Assembly (NCBI GenBank): GCA_023213395.1
Contig: CM041465.1
Span: 90,403,741 to 90,467,740 of the forward strand
DNA length: 64,000 bases
Reading direction: 5' to 3'
Source of the DNA: Cycas panzhihuaensis
Lineage: Eukaryota; Cycadophyta
Position 1 is the stretch's first letter; each line of letters begins with the position of its first letter. The notes beneath the pieces were generated by a model that saw only the letters and a program-made list of their open reading frames with translations, had not been told where the DNA came from and ran no database searches. This document shows, one piece after another, positions 23,275 to 34,989 of this stretch. Made by a program: the position numbers and the translations under genes.

Positions 23275-24033
23275 TGTGTGCGGGTGGAATTGCATGCATA
23301 CATTTTGGAGTTGGCGAGGTAGTAGTTGTGATTGCAACCGGATCATAGTTGAAGTTGCAGTTACAACTGGGTCATAGTTAGAGTTGTGGTTGTGACCAGA
23401 TTGTAGTTGGTGCTGCAATTGTAACCAGATCGTAGTTGGAGTTGTAGTTGCAACCGGATTGTAGCTGGAGTAGCAGTTGTAACTGGGTCGCAGTTGGAGT
23501 TTTGGTTGCGACTAGATTGTAGTTGGAGTGGCAGTTGTGACCGTATCATAGTTGAAGCGGCAGTTGTGACCGTATCATAGTTGTAGCGGCAGTTGTGACC
23601 AAATCACAATTGCGACTTTGGTTGCAACCAGATCACTGTTGGGACTACGATTGCAAGCAGATCGTAATAGTTATCAGAATTGCAATCATTCACAGTTGGT
23701 GCAAAGAATGTAATTGACTGTTTTGTTGTATAGAAATTGTCATACCATTTTTGTAATAGTGGTAGTTAAACTACCTAATTTTTGTATAAAAAGTAGTCAG
23801 TCTAGGAAGGCATGTGTGAGAAAAAAGGATTGTAGAGTCTTCTTCCTATAACAAACTTGATGCGGCAACTGTATATCTTGTGTACTGTTCGGGCCTGCGT
23901 TTGGTCGTGAGAGGACCAGACGCAGTTCCGTATTTCCAATAATATCATATTTTGCATCATATCTGGTGTTCCTTGTGCTTGTTTTATCTAGTTGTTATTG
24001 TGGTTTGCATGTAGAGATAGAGCAAGACACACA
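23275..24033 (+). repeat. G1 3' LTR with internal minisatellite
   Basis: 759 bp, TGTGTGCGGG to AAGACACACA. Positions about 23325-23640 are an array of 29-bp units (for example GTTGAAGCGGCAGTTGTGAC followed by CGTATCATA), about ten imperfect copies. Downstream are TATAAAAAG (near 23780) and the conserved R/U5 part. The base run after it is CTTTT (24034-24038); no matching target-site copy was found at the left end. Confidence 0.85.
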
Positions 24034-24585
24034 CTTTTCACTTAGTCAATGTTTGTACAATGATATGTCTCTCAATTTATATCGAAGACTTTGTACCTAA
24101 TCAACTCGTTATTCTACTAATTATTTTAGTTAGTTTTATAAAGCAATCGACTAATCCCTAACTATCTCACTAATTGATACCTAACCATCTAACTATAAAT
24201 ACATTGCCTTTGTACATTGTTGTTACATTGTGTAGTTCTTTGTTCAAAGACGAATGAGAATGGATGGGAATCCAATTTTTCATCAGTTGGCTTTTTGGAA
24301 CTCTATTTTTTTGTTTTATTCTTTTTTGAAAATACATATCACATATACTTAGCTTTGTTGATGTTGTGAGAGTGCACATGAAACATTGGTCTATGGACTT
24401 CCCTTTTGTTTTAGATTACTTTTCTAACTCATTCATTCATTTATTCAACTAGTTAGTTAATGTGCTTCAAGGCTAAACACCTTGTAGTTGCTCTCTTGTT
24501 CTTTGTGTTCATCATTTGAACATTTCGCAGATCAACACTTTCATAAAACAAACTTTGGGGGGCAAAAAACGAAGATCAACAAAAT
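24034..24585 (+). other. Possible 5' LTR of gypsy fragment I
   Basis: AT-rich sequence ending GATCAACA just before a primer-site-like TGGTGACCATGCTGGGGAC (24586-24604). That context suggests the end of an LTR. No second copy exists in the window, so the extent is unknown. Confidence 0.4.
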
Positions 24586-25139
24586 TGGTGACCATGCTGG
24601 GGACAATTTTCTCCAAAATATTTTTTTTTCCTTTTTACATCTTCATTGTACACACCGGTAGGGTTTATTGTTTATAAAGCTGGCTAAATCATCTAAGAGG
24701 CCATATACTCGCTCATTGAAAGCTCAGGCTATACATGAAGAGCAACAAAGCTCTCCTCAAGAGAGAAAGCCAAGGGGATCTACTAGGAATCTTAAGGTTA
24801 TTGGAGAAGCAAAGGAAGAAATGTTCTTCTCTGATCAAGAATCCCAAACGTCAGAAGTTTCATCAGAAATGGCTAGACAAGATTCACCTTCCTAGAAATG
24901 TTCTCCCCTGGATTTAGAACATCCCTTTAAATTTGGAATGTGAGTAGCAGGAGATACCAGAGAAGGCCCTGGAGGCCTATCCAGAGTTTAAAGGAGATAG
25001 GATAGTGACTGCAGAGCAACATATAAAGAACTTCTCTATTATGTGTATGCCATTTAGTATTATTGAACTTGATGTGGCCATTAGGCTTTTTGTGCACTGT
25101 TTAACTGAAAATGTTGCTGCATGGAGACATCCGACTATG

Positions 25140-25851
25140 GCCATTTTGACTGTGAAAAAGAAGAATGGAGACATCCGACTATGTGTTGATTTCAGGAATC
25201 TGAATAAGGATTTTGTAAAGGACAATTATCCATTGCCAAGAATGTAGCAAATTTTGCAGCCTGCCATTGGATCAGACTTTATGCCATTGTAAGATGGCTT
25301 TTCAGCTATAATCAATTTTTTCTGATAGAAGGGGATATGCATAAGACAGCTTTACTACAGTCTGGGGAATCTTTGCCTACAAGAAGATGCCTTTTGGATT
25401 TATGAATGCTAGCACTACATTTCAGAGGGCCATGGAGTGTGCTTTTAAGGGATTGATAGGGTTAATTATGGTTATATATCTGGATGATTTGATTGTTTTT
25501 TCTAAGAACAGGGTAGGTCTTGTTGAACATTTGAAATCAGTATTCCAGAAATGCAGACAGTATGGTATTTCACTTAGTCCTAAGAAAATAGTACTTGGGG
25601 TGACCGTAGGTAAGCTGCTTGGACACATTGTGACCAAAGAGGGAACTTACATTGATCCAAAAATGTTTAAAGCCGTCAAGGAAATGCCTTGCCGCACAAA
25701 CAAGAAAGGAGTTCAATTTTTTGTTGGGAAGATAAATTTTCTGAGGAGATTCATCCTTGACTTTGCGAGGATAACCTTGCCAATTAACACCCTACTGCAA
25801 AAGAATGTTAATTTTAAATGGACTAATGAGGCCAAGGAAGCATTTCATTAG
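25140..25851 (+). pseudogene. Reverse transcriptase of gypsy I
   Basis: It shows the RT entry motif KKKNGDIRLCVDFRNLNK (about 25155-25208), a damaged middle, then MPFGFMNASTTFQRAME, the catalytic box YLDD (25477-25488), LGHIVTKEG and the end block ARITLPINTLLQK. There is a stop at 25244-25246 and a frame change between 25250 and 25387. The upstream gag piece (about 25005-25125) is fused directly to RT, so the zinc knuckle and protease are deleted. Confidence 0.85.
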
Positions 25852-26344
25852 ATTAAGGAGTGGATTGCTAAAGCTCCTACACTGGCAAGTCCAAATTTTG
25901 ACAAGGATTTCATTATATATTCATATACTTCTGAAGTTGCTTATGTTGCTAAGGTGCTTGAGAGCCATTATTCTTCCTGTGTGTTTCCTTCTTGCTTGAG
26001 TTCTGTCAGTGGCAAGTAGAGAGCACACAAAACCAACAAAGCTGGTAAAGGGACACGGTTTGTGTAGATTGATTTCAGAAAGTCAAGTAGATTATCTTCT
26101 GCAAGTTGGAGAAGAATAGAATGAACAAAGTTTGCAGGTAAATGACCTAACTCTAGTAGGAGTAGGTGACTCTAATGAATTTTATTCTTTCTCCCAAAAT
26201 GTATTTTTTATCTCAAAAATGGTTTCTGTCCTGAGTTTTTGGACAAAAGAGGCAGGCGGTCTTTAAAGCTGAGATCTAGGCCTTATGTCTTGATTGAAGG
26301 GTAGTTATAGAGAAATAGTCATGATGTCATTTTGCTGAAATGTT

Positions 26345-26626
26345 TAAGAAAAGGAAGAAGCAATGCTGGTGCTTAATAAATTTCATGAAGGCCTGTGTGG
26401 AGGACACTTTGTAGCTGAGACAACTGCTTGTAGGATCATTAGAGCAGGTTATTTTTGGCTAACTGTCTTCAAAGATACATTTCGCAAATCCAGAAATTGT
26501 CATGTTTGCCAAAGATTTATAGGTAAGCAGAGTCTAGCCACCCTATCACTTGAACCTGTGTTTGTTATGGTATCAAGAGTAGAGAATGATCTTCTCTGTT
26601 TGGCTGGACGGTTAATGTTAAAATAG
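26345..26626 (+). pseudogene. Integrase zinc-finger fragment of gypsy I
   Basis: It reads HEGLCGGHFVAETTACRI, then AGYFW and NCHVCQRF, the HHCC domain that opens gypsy integrases (H-x4-H ... C-x2-C). The DDE core that should follow is absent. Confidence 0.8.
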
Positions 26627-26640
26627 ATGTCGATCATCAG

Positions 26641-27822
26641 CAACCATTCCCTTACATCTATGCTTTCACTAGTATCAAAAATTTCTTAATGATTTTCCAT
26701 GCTTTTCTTAGTATCTATGTGAACACTATTGCTATCACCAGGAATGGCTAACCATAAGTATGAAACTAGAGATCTTAAGGTATAGATGCGTAGATCTCGA
26801 AAAATTACATGGAATCAAAAAAAGAATCATTGAAATTGGAGTTCGTATGACCGAGTTTTATTCATTTGAACGCTCACACCCAAATCCCATAAAAGAATAT
26901 TAAAACTCTTCAATCAACTTCGAGAATTAAAATCTGCAGCCATGATTCCAAATATATTCACGCATATATCCATTTTGAAGGCATTTGAGTGTAGATTACA
27001 ATAAACCAGGTAGCACTAAAATCTGAACTTCCAGTGAAAACATAACATAATCTAAATACAGTTAGGTACAAAAAGTTAGAGGGCTAAGAAATTGACTTAT
27101 GCCCCTTTTGTTAAGGCAACTGGTCATGTGCTGACACTCATGTGATCGAGTCCTGCTGCTATTGGGAGTGGATTCCAAATCAACTTCAATCGAGTTAAAT
27201 TTTCACAACTTTGATATAAAACTTTTATAATTCAAAATTTAGATCAATTATTTTTCTTTTGGTGTTTGAGTTCTCACTCTTATGGCTGCAATTTTCTTTA
27301 CGATGGGTTGAAACATTTCACAGCTGTGAAATCTTCGTCTGCCCCTCTACTGCAAGCAATTGGTGCTAAATCTTGCCCAATAAGATTTCAGATGCCCCCA
27401 AAACCCCAATGCCTGTTTGACATGAGTGCTCTTACTTCCAAGTTGTCTGGAATCACGCACATGCCACATAGGGACTGGCAAACCCTTGAAACGACTCAGT
27501 GTTAACCTCTTGGATACCTTGATTTGTGCAAATCCTATACTGTACTCATGCTAGTGCCAACGCACTAATATTCTCCTCCAGTCTCTCCACCACTTGCGCG
27601 GTAATCGAACCTATTCTTCGCAGCTTGCAATTCTCTCCATGCAAGTCAAATGAATTCCAGCTGTGCCCAAAGGTATTCCAAGAGTGCCCATGATCAAACT
27701 GAGATGCCAAACACAGATTTGCAGTGTCCACTTCAGTTCAAATGTGCCTAATGGCTTTTTGGGATGCTCATAGCCTTCGTGAAGTGCCCAACACAGTTTT
27801 TGGGCTGAGTTGGATGACATGT
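26641..27822. other. Unassigned; probably interior of a minus-strand retroelement near its right end
   Basis: No recognisable coding sequence on either strand. The part next to 27823 must be leader of the element whose primer site lies there. ORFs at 27266-27505 and 27611-27994 show no family motif. Confidence 0.4.
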
Positions 27823-28153
27823 GGCTCTGATACCACATGTTACAAACCCTTGGTGTTCTGTAGTGATTCCACTGCCAAGTAATCACAAATAACAAGAATA
27901 ATTTTAAATAAATAGTGAAATAATACAGAAAATAATAGATAATAGCAGATGCTCCGTCCTCTGTGAGGCGAGGGCCCCTTTGAAGCTCCTCCACAGCTTG
28001 TGGGTTCCTCTAAGTAGCCAAAGCTCCAAAGAATATCTGATCCTGATATCGCATTGACCACCCCATGCCATAAGTACCCATGAACGGGTCTACGAAGAGA
28101 GGTATGTGTTCATATAAAGGGTGGTGTCTGTTCATAAGGTGTGGTTCATAACA
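27823..28153 (-). repeat. Minus-strand LTR (element K) with perfect initiator-Met primer site
   Basis: On the minus strand TGGTATCAGAGCC (27823-27835) follows an LTR ending in TTTGTAACA (27839 on +). A TATA-like TTTATATGAAC lies near 28110-28120, and a plausible start TGTTATGAACC is at 28153. The primer site is an exact match to the consensus for initiator-Met tRNA. No partner LTR or coding region is visible, so K is a remnant or a small non-autonomous element. Confidence 0.6.
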
Positions 28154-28238
28154 CTTCACACCTATATTACATTTGGATTTATATTACTTTATTCATTAGG
28201 AGCTTTTAGATTTGCTTGGTTGGAGATGTCTTATGCAC

Positions 28239-28242
<4 letters not shown>

Positions 28243-28281
<39 letters not shown>
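28243..28281. repeat. TA dinucleotide microsatellite
   Basis: About 19 uninterrupted TA units, just right of the K LTR. Confidence 0.95.
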
Positions 28282-28284
<3 letters not shown>

Positions 28285-28559
28285 CCGTGCTATTCTCTTC
28301 TGTCTCATTGACTGCTTTTGGTCACTAGTAGACATTAATAATTCTTTTTCTCATCATATGCACAAGTGCATTATGTGTGGATATGGATATTGGTATTTTG
28401 TTTCCTATATTAAACACAGATTATTAGTGTTGTTTTCATTGCCATTATTACCAGTGCTATTGTTGCTAAGTGGTAATATTTATTACTGCAATTTCTTGTT
28501 TTCATGTTGCCTGCAATGAATGGAGTATAAAACAACATTCTTTAATATAGGTGATTCTA

Positions 28560-29362
28560 AGATACTGATATAGGGATGGGGCTTACACCTTTGGCCATTT
28601 TGACTCTAGATATATTTGGAGTTTCCCAAAATATGGGTGTTTAGGACTCTGTTTATTTACCCAACTTGTTTATGCTCAATGATTCGCCTACTTTTGTTCT
28701 TGGAAGAGGGATAGGAGATTTGGGTTTCTTTTGGTTGTTGAGCCTTTTGATTTTGATGTATTGCTGATTGTAGCCAAGGGGTCCTCTTCCACCACCATTT
28801 CCTGTTCTTTGTGAGTGTAATCTACATTGTGCACCCTGGATACTCTTGCACCTAATTCTCTATTGATTTCTTGATTTTCTTGTTTGAGGTCCCAGAGCAT
28901 TGCCATGGGGTTAGATAAGGATCTTTCTCTTGACTTAATGCTTCGTTACCTTTTATTCTTTGAACTTCCTTTTTTGGGACTGTCTCTCCTGGGTCCATTC
29001 CTCTTTTTGCAGTTGTTTTTGTCTTGACTGAAGGCAGTCTCATTCCTTACCTCTCATTTGCTTTATCCCATCTAGCTATTTCCCTAGCCGGGGTCCCTGG
29101 TGGCTGTGCTTGTCTTTTGTGATGGTGGCTTCAGAAGACCGCTAGTTCTCGGTATTTTCACCCCTTCATGCTTACTGAATTTTGTTTTCTCGTACTCCCA
29201 ATCCAATTTGAATCTTTGCCTGATGAGTTTTTGCCACTGGATTGTTGTTTCTGATCTGGTTTTTACTCCACTTTTTCCAGTATCATCAGATATATGATAG
29301 GCAATAGAACCAATGTTACTTGGTGCAGGGCTGTGTTGGTTCATACCCAAGTGCGTGCTCAC
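28560..29362 (-). pseudogene. Unidentified minus-strand coding-like remnant
   Basis: Three open stretches (29084-29362, 28852-29043, 28688-28906) are rich in Lys, Glu, Gln and Ser, with words such as WDLKQENQEINREL and EYEKTKFSKHEG. They overlap or abut in different frames, as in a decayed hydrophilic protein. I do not recognise a family. A retroelement gag or LINE ORF1 remnant is possible but not supported by any motif. Confidence 0.25.
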
Positions 29363-30518
29363 CTATTAACAAAATGGTTCTTAATTGTTTGCTATGCCTC
29401 TTTCTGATTGCACTCTGCTTGGTTTATCTATAAATAATATCAATAAAACATGGCACAATAAATGGGCTAGTTCACAGTATATTGTCAACAAGCTATTATA
29501 AAATAAAGCACTTCTAAATTGCATTGCCCTCTATGCTCAACGTTGGACAAATATTCTAATTTTCTGTTGGTTGCTAAAGGCTGTAACTGATGGTTACTGC
29601 TGATCCGATGACAACTGATGCTAACTAGTTATTAGGAATTCAGTATTGCATTATTACAATGAAAAGAGGCTAAATAGAATTTTGTGCTGATTAATTAACC
29701 AAAACTGGCAACTAATCTTCTGTACACTGAGGTAGAGACCTAACTGTTTTTGTTGATTTATAGAAACCAGCCTCTGTAGATCGAAAGCAAAGTGCTAAAT
29801 TTCTTTGCAGTTATCAAGCAAGCTTATCATCCCAAAAACTGACCTCCGTACATGTGTTCCACACACATCTTGTCAAGAAAAGGCCCAACTATTTACCAAA
29901 ATAGGGATGTAATTTATGTCCTTCTACTGCGATTTTATAACATCATGTTGTATTCTCCACATTGATCCATGGATCCTTTTGATCTCTAAAGGACATTATG
30001 ATAATTTCTTTCTTTTTTCTCTTTTTCCTTTTGCATTACCTTAATTTTAGATTTCCAATCCTCAAATGTTTGGTTTTGGTATCATTTCAGAGTTTTTCAC
30101 AACTATGGATTTAATAATGCAGGACAAATGTTGCCCATGCTAGATTATGAATGATTGCACAATATTTGATGTTTCTTTCTAGGTCACTTAACATTGTCCG
30201 GGAAAGTGTGAACTGAGATGTTTGAAAGTGAAGACAAAACTTGATGGACCAAAAACATCTGCAAATGAAAATTTTGCAGATTTTTATTATGTAAACCAAA
30301 TGCAAACATGCTTATCTTTTCTAAATGTCATCTTCTCTAGGCTGCTGATCTGTTTGAAATTGAAATGCATGTAGGAAAGAAAAATTTCATTAATCTGTAG
30401 GGCATTTGTTCTTTCCACTTGCAACCCTGACAAGGATTACGGTTGCAAGTACTTGTCAGTTCTAGTTGTAACTTCTATGAAGTATTGACTAATTATAACT
30501 GCGCTTTAACTTTTGCAG
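29363..30518 (+). other. Intron preceding the first visible host exon
   Basis: AT-rich, no coding signal. It ends with a pyrimidine-rich acceptor CTTTAACTTTTGCAG at 30504-30518. How far this intron extends leftwards cannot be decided from the window; the G1 nest may lie in it. Confidence 0.65.
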
Positions 30519-30732
30519 ATTAAAGAAAGAGGAATTGATGTCTTTGACGACTGCATCAGCTGAGGACATGCTATTGAACCTGGAGGAGTCTGCAAAAAAG
30601 AAGTTTCAGGGATCTTCAGAGTATAACATAGACATCAAAGGATATGATGCTTTAAAATCCTCCAGTGCAAGGAAAAAAATTACAATCGCTGTTCAAAACA
30701 AGGAAGGCAGCAAACAATTTCGTATATACATG
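30519..30732 (+). CDS. Internal exon, Rad60-SLD/SUMO-like ubiquitin-fold protein
   Basis: This exon of 214 bp starts after TTTTGCAG and ends ATG|GTATGG. It opens with the last base of a split codon and then reads LKKEELMSLTTASAEDMLLN, followed by LEESAKKKF. The first beta strands of a ubiquitin-like fold come next (KKITIAVQNKEGSKQFRIYM). Plant relatives (for example the Arabidopsis ubiquitin-like protein At1g68185) show the same order: KKQEL-type helix, an 'EESAK' segment, then the ubiquitin-like domain. The Rad60-SLD domain is known from NIP45/Rad60/Esc2 proteins that act in SUMO pathways and genome stability; the role here is inferred from family. There are no stops in frame, unlike everything around it. 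Upstream exons are not visible. Confidence 0.85.
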
Positions 30733-31732
30733 GTATGGCTTTCACTTGAAAGATTTCATCTCTCTCTTTGCTGTTAAATTCCTTGTGTGAAAATTTAGGA
30801 ATTGCATCCATTATAGATTGGAATGACTATCCCAAACTAGCTTTGACACTATTGTCTCGTGTGGGTGGGGTGTGTATATATACTGTTTTTGTGAAAATTT
30901 AGGAAGTTGCATCTGAGATTGATTGGGATAATTATTGCAAACTAGATTGTCAGTGTTACTTTTCATTTTGGCAATGGATGTGTATGTTTCGTACTCTAGT
31001 GCCTAACATTGTTTGGAAACATTCAGGTGGAGGGGATGCTGTTTAAGATTCGACATTCATGTCTCTGCATAAATTAACACCAAAAGCGCAAAGTGTGTTT
31101 AGTGTTTGATGATGCATGTATTTCCAAATGTTTGGGAAGCACACTTCCCCATGGATCTGTGCTTCTGGACAACTTTGTTGACAATGGAATGTGTCATAAC
31201 CTGCTGCTGGCATATACTTGCCCTGCACCCAGCCATGGGGATAGTGCAATGAAGCTATTCAATTTTCCACCAAGTATTGGCAAAAGTCACTGGTGAATTT
31301 CCTTTGCCAGCAAAGCACCACAGCCAAAGTACTCATAACAATCAACTGGCTAATCAACCAGCTAAGGTGCATTGTATGCAAATCAGCCCCACTGCCACTT
31401 GGTATGGTTCTTTGAGACATTTGACTGCTCCACATGTCATTTGATGGACATACTTTGAGGGCTGCAATCATTGATTGGCATTAGCGGTCTGTTGGTATGT
31501 TGTCTTTGTTGGTGGTTTCTAGCATCTCTAGCAGCCTTTCCCATCAATTCATAGGCCTACTTTTTAAAAATAGGGATTCAAAGATTACCTTTGAAATCAC
31601 GATGAAAATATTAAGGTAAAATATGTTACAAGTATGAGGCATTGGAGATAAAACAATAAATAAAATATACGAACAATAAAGCATGTACTATACAAAACAC
31701 AATAAAGATGTGGAGAAAAGATCACCTTCCAA
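30733..31732 (+). other. Intron start, no gene; imperfect 55-bp direct repeat
   Basis: There is no gene. A segment beginning GTGAAAATTTAGGAATTGCAT (about 30787-30840) recurs as GTGAAAATTTAGGAAGTTGC (about 30891-30945), with several mismatches. The small ORFs here show no family motif. Confidence 0.6.
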
Positions 31733-31950
31733 TGTTGAGGGAATGGATCTAGGGATCTAGTGCACTAACACTACACAATGGCAAATAGTGGAGACAAGCA
31801 CAATGTACTCAAGAAGAGAAATGCTAATAGCTTGAACTCAAAGAGGAGAAGTGTATTCACATTTCTCTTGTTGAGTATATTGTGCTTGTCTCCACTATTT
31901 GCCATTGTGTAGTGTTAGTGCACTAGATCCCTAGATCCATTCCCTCAACA
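31733..31950. repeat. 91-bp inverted repeat ending at the H primer site
   Basis: Left arm 31733-31823 (TGTTGAGGGAATGG...), right arm 31860-31950 (...CCATTCCCTCAACA), 36-nt loop. By eye 89 of 91 positions pair. The right arm is the natural LTR end next to the primer site; the left arm is an extra inverted copy of that LTR end. Confidence 0.93.
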
Positions 31951-31965
31951 AGTGGTATCAGAGCC

Positions 31966-32767
31966 ATTGGGAGGATTCTAGTGTGCCACACTCACTTGCA
32001 AGGAGATTGCAAGCTATTTTTTCCTCTTCTTCATCATTCATCTGAAGTGAACTGTTGAGATATTCTTTTATAAAATACACTTTTAAAACTCTTTTTAGCA
32101 GATTTTTATTACAAATTTGTATGCTCTTGTACTATTTTATTTCTGCAAATAAGAGGAAGAAGTGTGGCTGCCTAAAAACAGTCTATTTGCAGGCCTAAAA
32201 GAGTACAGAAATTGATCATCTTATAACAGTTTTCAGTCTTCTTTTTGAGTCCAAAATTTGGCAATTTTGGTCTACTTTTGTTCAATTTTTATAGTAAAAG
32301 TTAGATTTATAGCTTGTAAAAGAAGAAATCTGTGATTTTCACTGATCAGAAGTAGATTTTGAAGTCTGAAATCAAACTGTACATACGTTGTGCGTGCAAA
32401 GACGAGAGTAAGTCTTTGCTCTATCCCATTTGTGAAAACCCCTTGTGGGCGCGAAAGGATAAGGGTTGTACTATTTCGGAAAATCGGAACCTGTGAAAAC
32501 TCGAAAGGGCATGGGGGATGACCAAATGGTATATCGAGACTCAGTAGATTACAACGAAAAAACTTAATGTATTGATTGGCTATCTGGCTTCATTCAAAGA
32601 GCCAATTGAGCCAGGTTAGTAGATTAGAAAGTCTATGGGTTTTCTTTCCCATGAGGGTTTCCTACAAAAGTGTCATAGTAGTTTGCTTTATAGGAGGCTC
32701 AAATGAAGACTTTATAGGATAGAATAAAATATAGGATGAAACGACCTTCCACCATTAAGGAGGGGAT
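31966..32767 (+). other. Non-coding interior of H
   Basis: No ORF with a family motif. It contains GAAAACCCCTTGTGGGCGCG near 32436 and ends in the polypurine tract. Confidence 0.5.
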
Positions 32768-33073
32768 TGAAACGAGTTAATGCCACAAGGACATCACATT
32801 AGTTTATTTTTCCTAAAAGGGTCTTAAGTGAACTTTAAATTAGATCACTTAAGTGAAATGCACTTTCATGTGTATTATGTGTAATTTCATGTCATTAGGA
32901 AAAACCTTAACCCTAATGCACTTTCTCATCAATATAAAACAAAAGCTGAATGGAGGAGGCTCATTCTTACCTCCCCATTTTGTGAGAGCTACTCTTTTTC
33001 TCTTAAGTCTCTCTTGCTCCCATGTTTGCCTTTGTGTATAGTGCATGGATATAAAGGCTAGATCCACTCCTTT

Positions 33074-33967
33074 TAGTACTCCCCTTAATGTACATACAAA
33101 TCTTGCCTTGATTTCATGTTCATTTGTAATTTTCTTCACATCCACCAAATTTTGAAAAAGATAGACATGCTCGACAGTATTTGATATATCGTTAAAAATC
33201 AATTTGCTAAATTCCCTTGGGTCATCCATTTTTGGCAAGTTTAGTTGTGTGATTTCCAATAGCAGTGAAATTTCTCTCTTTGAAGGTTTAAGTGGTGTAG
33301 CCTCTTGTTTTGGAGGTATCTCTTCTATCCTGGCTTTCGATGGCGTTCCAGGTGTACTTGCAGTACTCTCCCTTCCAAACAAGGAAATTTTAAAAGGTGT
33401 CTTTAGGTGGATAAGTTTCGATATTTCTGGTATTTGTACTATTAATGGTGTTGTTATTAGAAATGATTGTTCAGATCCCTTATCTAGCGAGTCTTCAAAG
33501 AGATATCTTGTCAAACGATTCTCCCAATATGCAAGGGGACCTTCCTCCGCCTTTTCCTTATGGTCACTTAGGTCCTTCGAAGTAGAATCCACATTTATTT
33601 TATCCTTCTTCCATAGGGTTTTATCCTCTTTTCCTGAAGTATTATTTTGTTACGAATTTTTTTCTTTTGGAATTTCTTCCTTCTCTGGGCTAAGTATATC
33701 AGATTCTATTGGGGCAGGTGTTATCACCATTTGATTTCCATGTTGTTCAATTTCTTGTTCTTGGGGTATTTGGGTGCCACTTGCCTCAAACCCTTCAACA
33801 GACTGTCCCTTAGTCTTGCCATTCTTATTGAGGCTTAACCTCCTAGCCCTTTTTTGTTTTGCCTCTTTAGATGATCTTAAAGCCCTTCGTTTGCTTGATT
33901 TCGGTATTCGCTTAGGTGAAGGTCTTTTTGGTGGCTCACCCACCTTTGAAGACCTCTTCAGTGGCAT
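33074..33967 (-). pseudogene. Gag remnant of gypsy G2
   Basis: The frame starting at 33967 has a very basic N-terminus (PKRPSPKRIPKSSKRRALRS) and runs to 33650. It continues in a second frame from 33592 (PLAYWENRLTRYLFEDSLDK ... MDDPREFSKLIFND ... ARFVCTLRGV). The last block matches G1 (ARFFSTLRGVA). Reading then enters H sequence at about 33073, so H cut this gag. The basic N-terminus differs from the G1 and G3 gag starts, so G2 is a separate subfamily. Confidence 0.7.
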
Positions 33968-34095
33968 TGGAAGGTCCCCTAGCTATTAGAGGCTTAGCTA
34001 TAGCCTGCTATCACGATGACAAGAAGGGTTCCTTGGTCTTTGGACATAATATATATAGTGAAACTCTAGCCCAATCCCTCCTCAATGGACGTAGG

Positions 34096-34467
34096 TGTGT
34101 GCTGCTACATTTCAACGCATATAGAAGCAGGCACAGGAACAACAGAAATACCAAATATTCATTAAGATTCAATGACACGATGTCGTGAGGACAAGAACCA
34201 TTATCATTGCATTATGACGGGTTGCTCTGGTTCTCTCACAAGTAGAGACAACATAGAACAGTACACACAGGAGTCAGAACCAATACAACAAGGTACGAAA
34301 TGTGGACGACTACATTCTGTGCAACAACCGTCAAAACGACTACAACCCAAAAGTTTAAAAGACTACTTTCAAACGTTTTCCTATTACATTTATATTTACT
34401 TACGGCTCGAGTTGGTTGCAACCATTCAATTATGTTAATTGGGTTGCAAGTAATATAGTCGCACACA
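34096..34467 (-). repeat. 3' LTR of G3
   Basis: 372 bp, matching 51437-51809 with scattered changes (for example GACGGGTTGC/GATGGGTTGC, CAACAACCGTC/CAACAACAATC). TGTGTGCGAC starts the LTR on the minus strand directly after the polypurine tract. Confidence 0.9.
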
Positions 34468-34989
34468 TCTCCCCCATCACAAAACTTACAAGTGTTTCCA
34501 CTTGTAAGCATCAAAATTTCAGAATTTAAACAGTACATGAACATATTAATTTTCTCGGTCCTTTCTGATCTTCTCCATTTCTACACGAATCCACTGTGGA
34601 TTAGGGCTGTAGATAGTACACAGTGGGTTTATGCCTTGCTTTTTACAATGGTCATAGAGGATGTCAATGTTGTGTAGTGCCTGTCATTGAGCCATCGTTG
34701 ACTTCTTTCCTTAATGCAGCTGTTCAATCTCCTCTTCCAACTCAGTTTTTCTTGTCTCCATAGACAACAGGTTCCCTCGTAAGGAGTTGATCATTGACCA
34801 AAAGTGATTAGCGTACCCGACATCTTCCCGCGTCTGCATTATCCAAGTTCCTAGTTTACAGATCACCTTCTCCAATCCTGGTCATCAAACAAGGCGCCAA
34901 AAGTTGGTACCAAATGCTCCACTTGAGAAGTGTCTCCCACCCAATGCATAATAAACTTAATCAAGAAATCCAGTTTTGCCTCATAGGTA

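Larger units (their letters stand above)
3340..24033 (+). mobile_element. Gypsy (Athila/Tat-like) element G1, host to three nested insertions
   Basis: G1 is recognised from matching LTR pieces: 3340-3497 plus 8683-9079 at the left, 23275-24033 at the right. The 5' LTR ends in CACA at 9079, followed by a primer-site-like TTGGTTCTGTTACC. The interior order is gag (9137-10182), [nested C and B], RT end, RNase H and integrase (19217-21137), an extra ORF (21429 to about 22960), polypurine tract GATGGGGGAGA (about 23264-23274), LTR. The gag end, protease and most of RT are missing, lost with a deletion that also removed the right end of B. The lineage call rests on the primer site (similar to the tRNA-Asp type known from Athila/Tat) and on the extra ORF after integrase. 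Confidence 0.75.
24586..26640 (+). mobile_element. Gypsy fragment I (gag piece, RT, integrase zinc finger)
   Basis: A primer-site-like TGGTGACCATGCTGGGGAC at 24586-24604 resembles the TGGCGCCGTTGCCGGGGAC class. Then come a gag N-terminus (RPYTRSLKAQAIHEEQQ), a short gag piece joined to RT, and the integrase HHCC finger. No 3' LTR was found and sequence stops being recognisable after about 26640. I is distinct from G1, G2 and G3 in its coding sequence. Confidence 0.7.
31733..33073 (+). mobile_element. Small copia-type element remnant H
   Basis: An LTR end CCCTCAACA at 31950 is followed by a perfect primer site TGGTATCAGAGCC (31953-31965). A non-coding interior of about 800 bp leads to a copia-type polypurine tract (CCATTAAGGAGGGGA, about 32752-32766) and an LTR-like segment from 32768. 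That segment ends in TAGATCCACTCC (about 33073), similar to TAGATCCATTCC at the first LTR. No coding capacity is seen, as in TRIM/LARD-type elements or an internally deleted copy. The 3' LTR lacks the last bases and the 5' LTR is reduced to its end plus an inverted copy. H interrupts the G2 gag. Confidence 0.6.

Noticed and set aside
28121-28519. 132-residue ORF with a YIYIYIYI tract
   Set aside because: The tract is the translated TA microsatellite; the flanks have no coding character.
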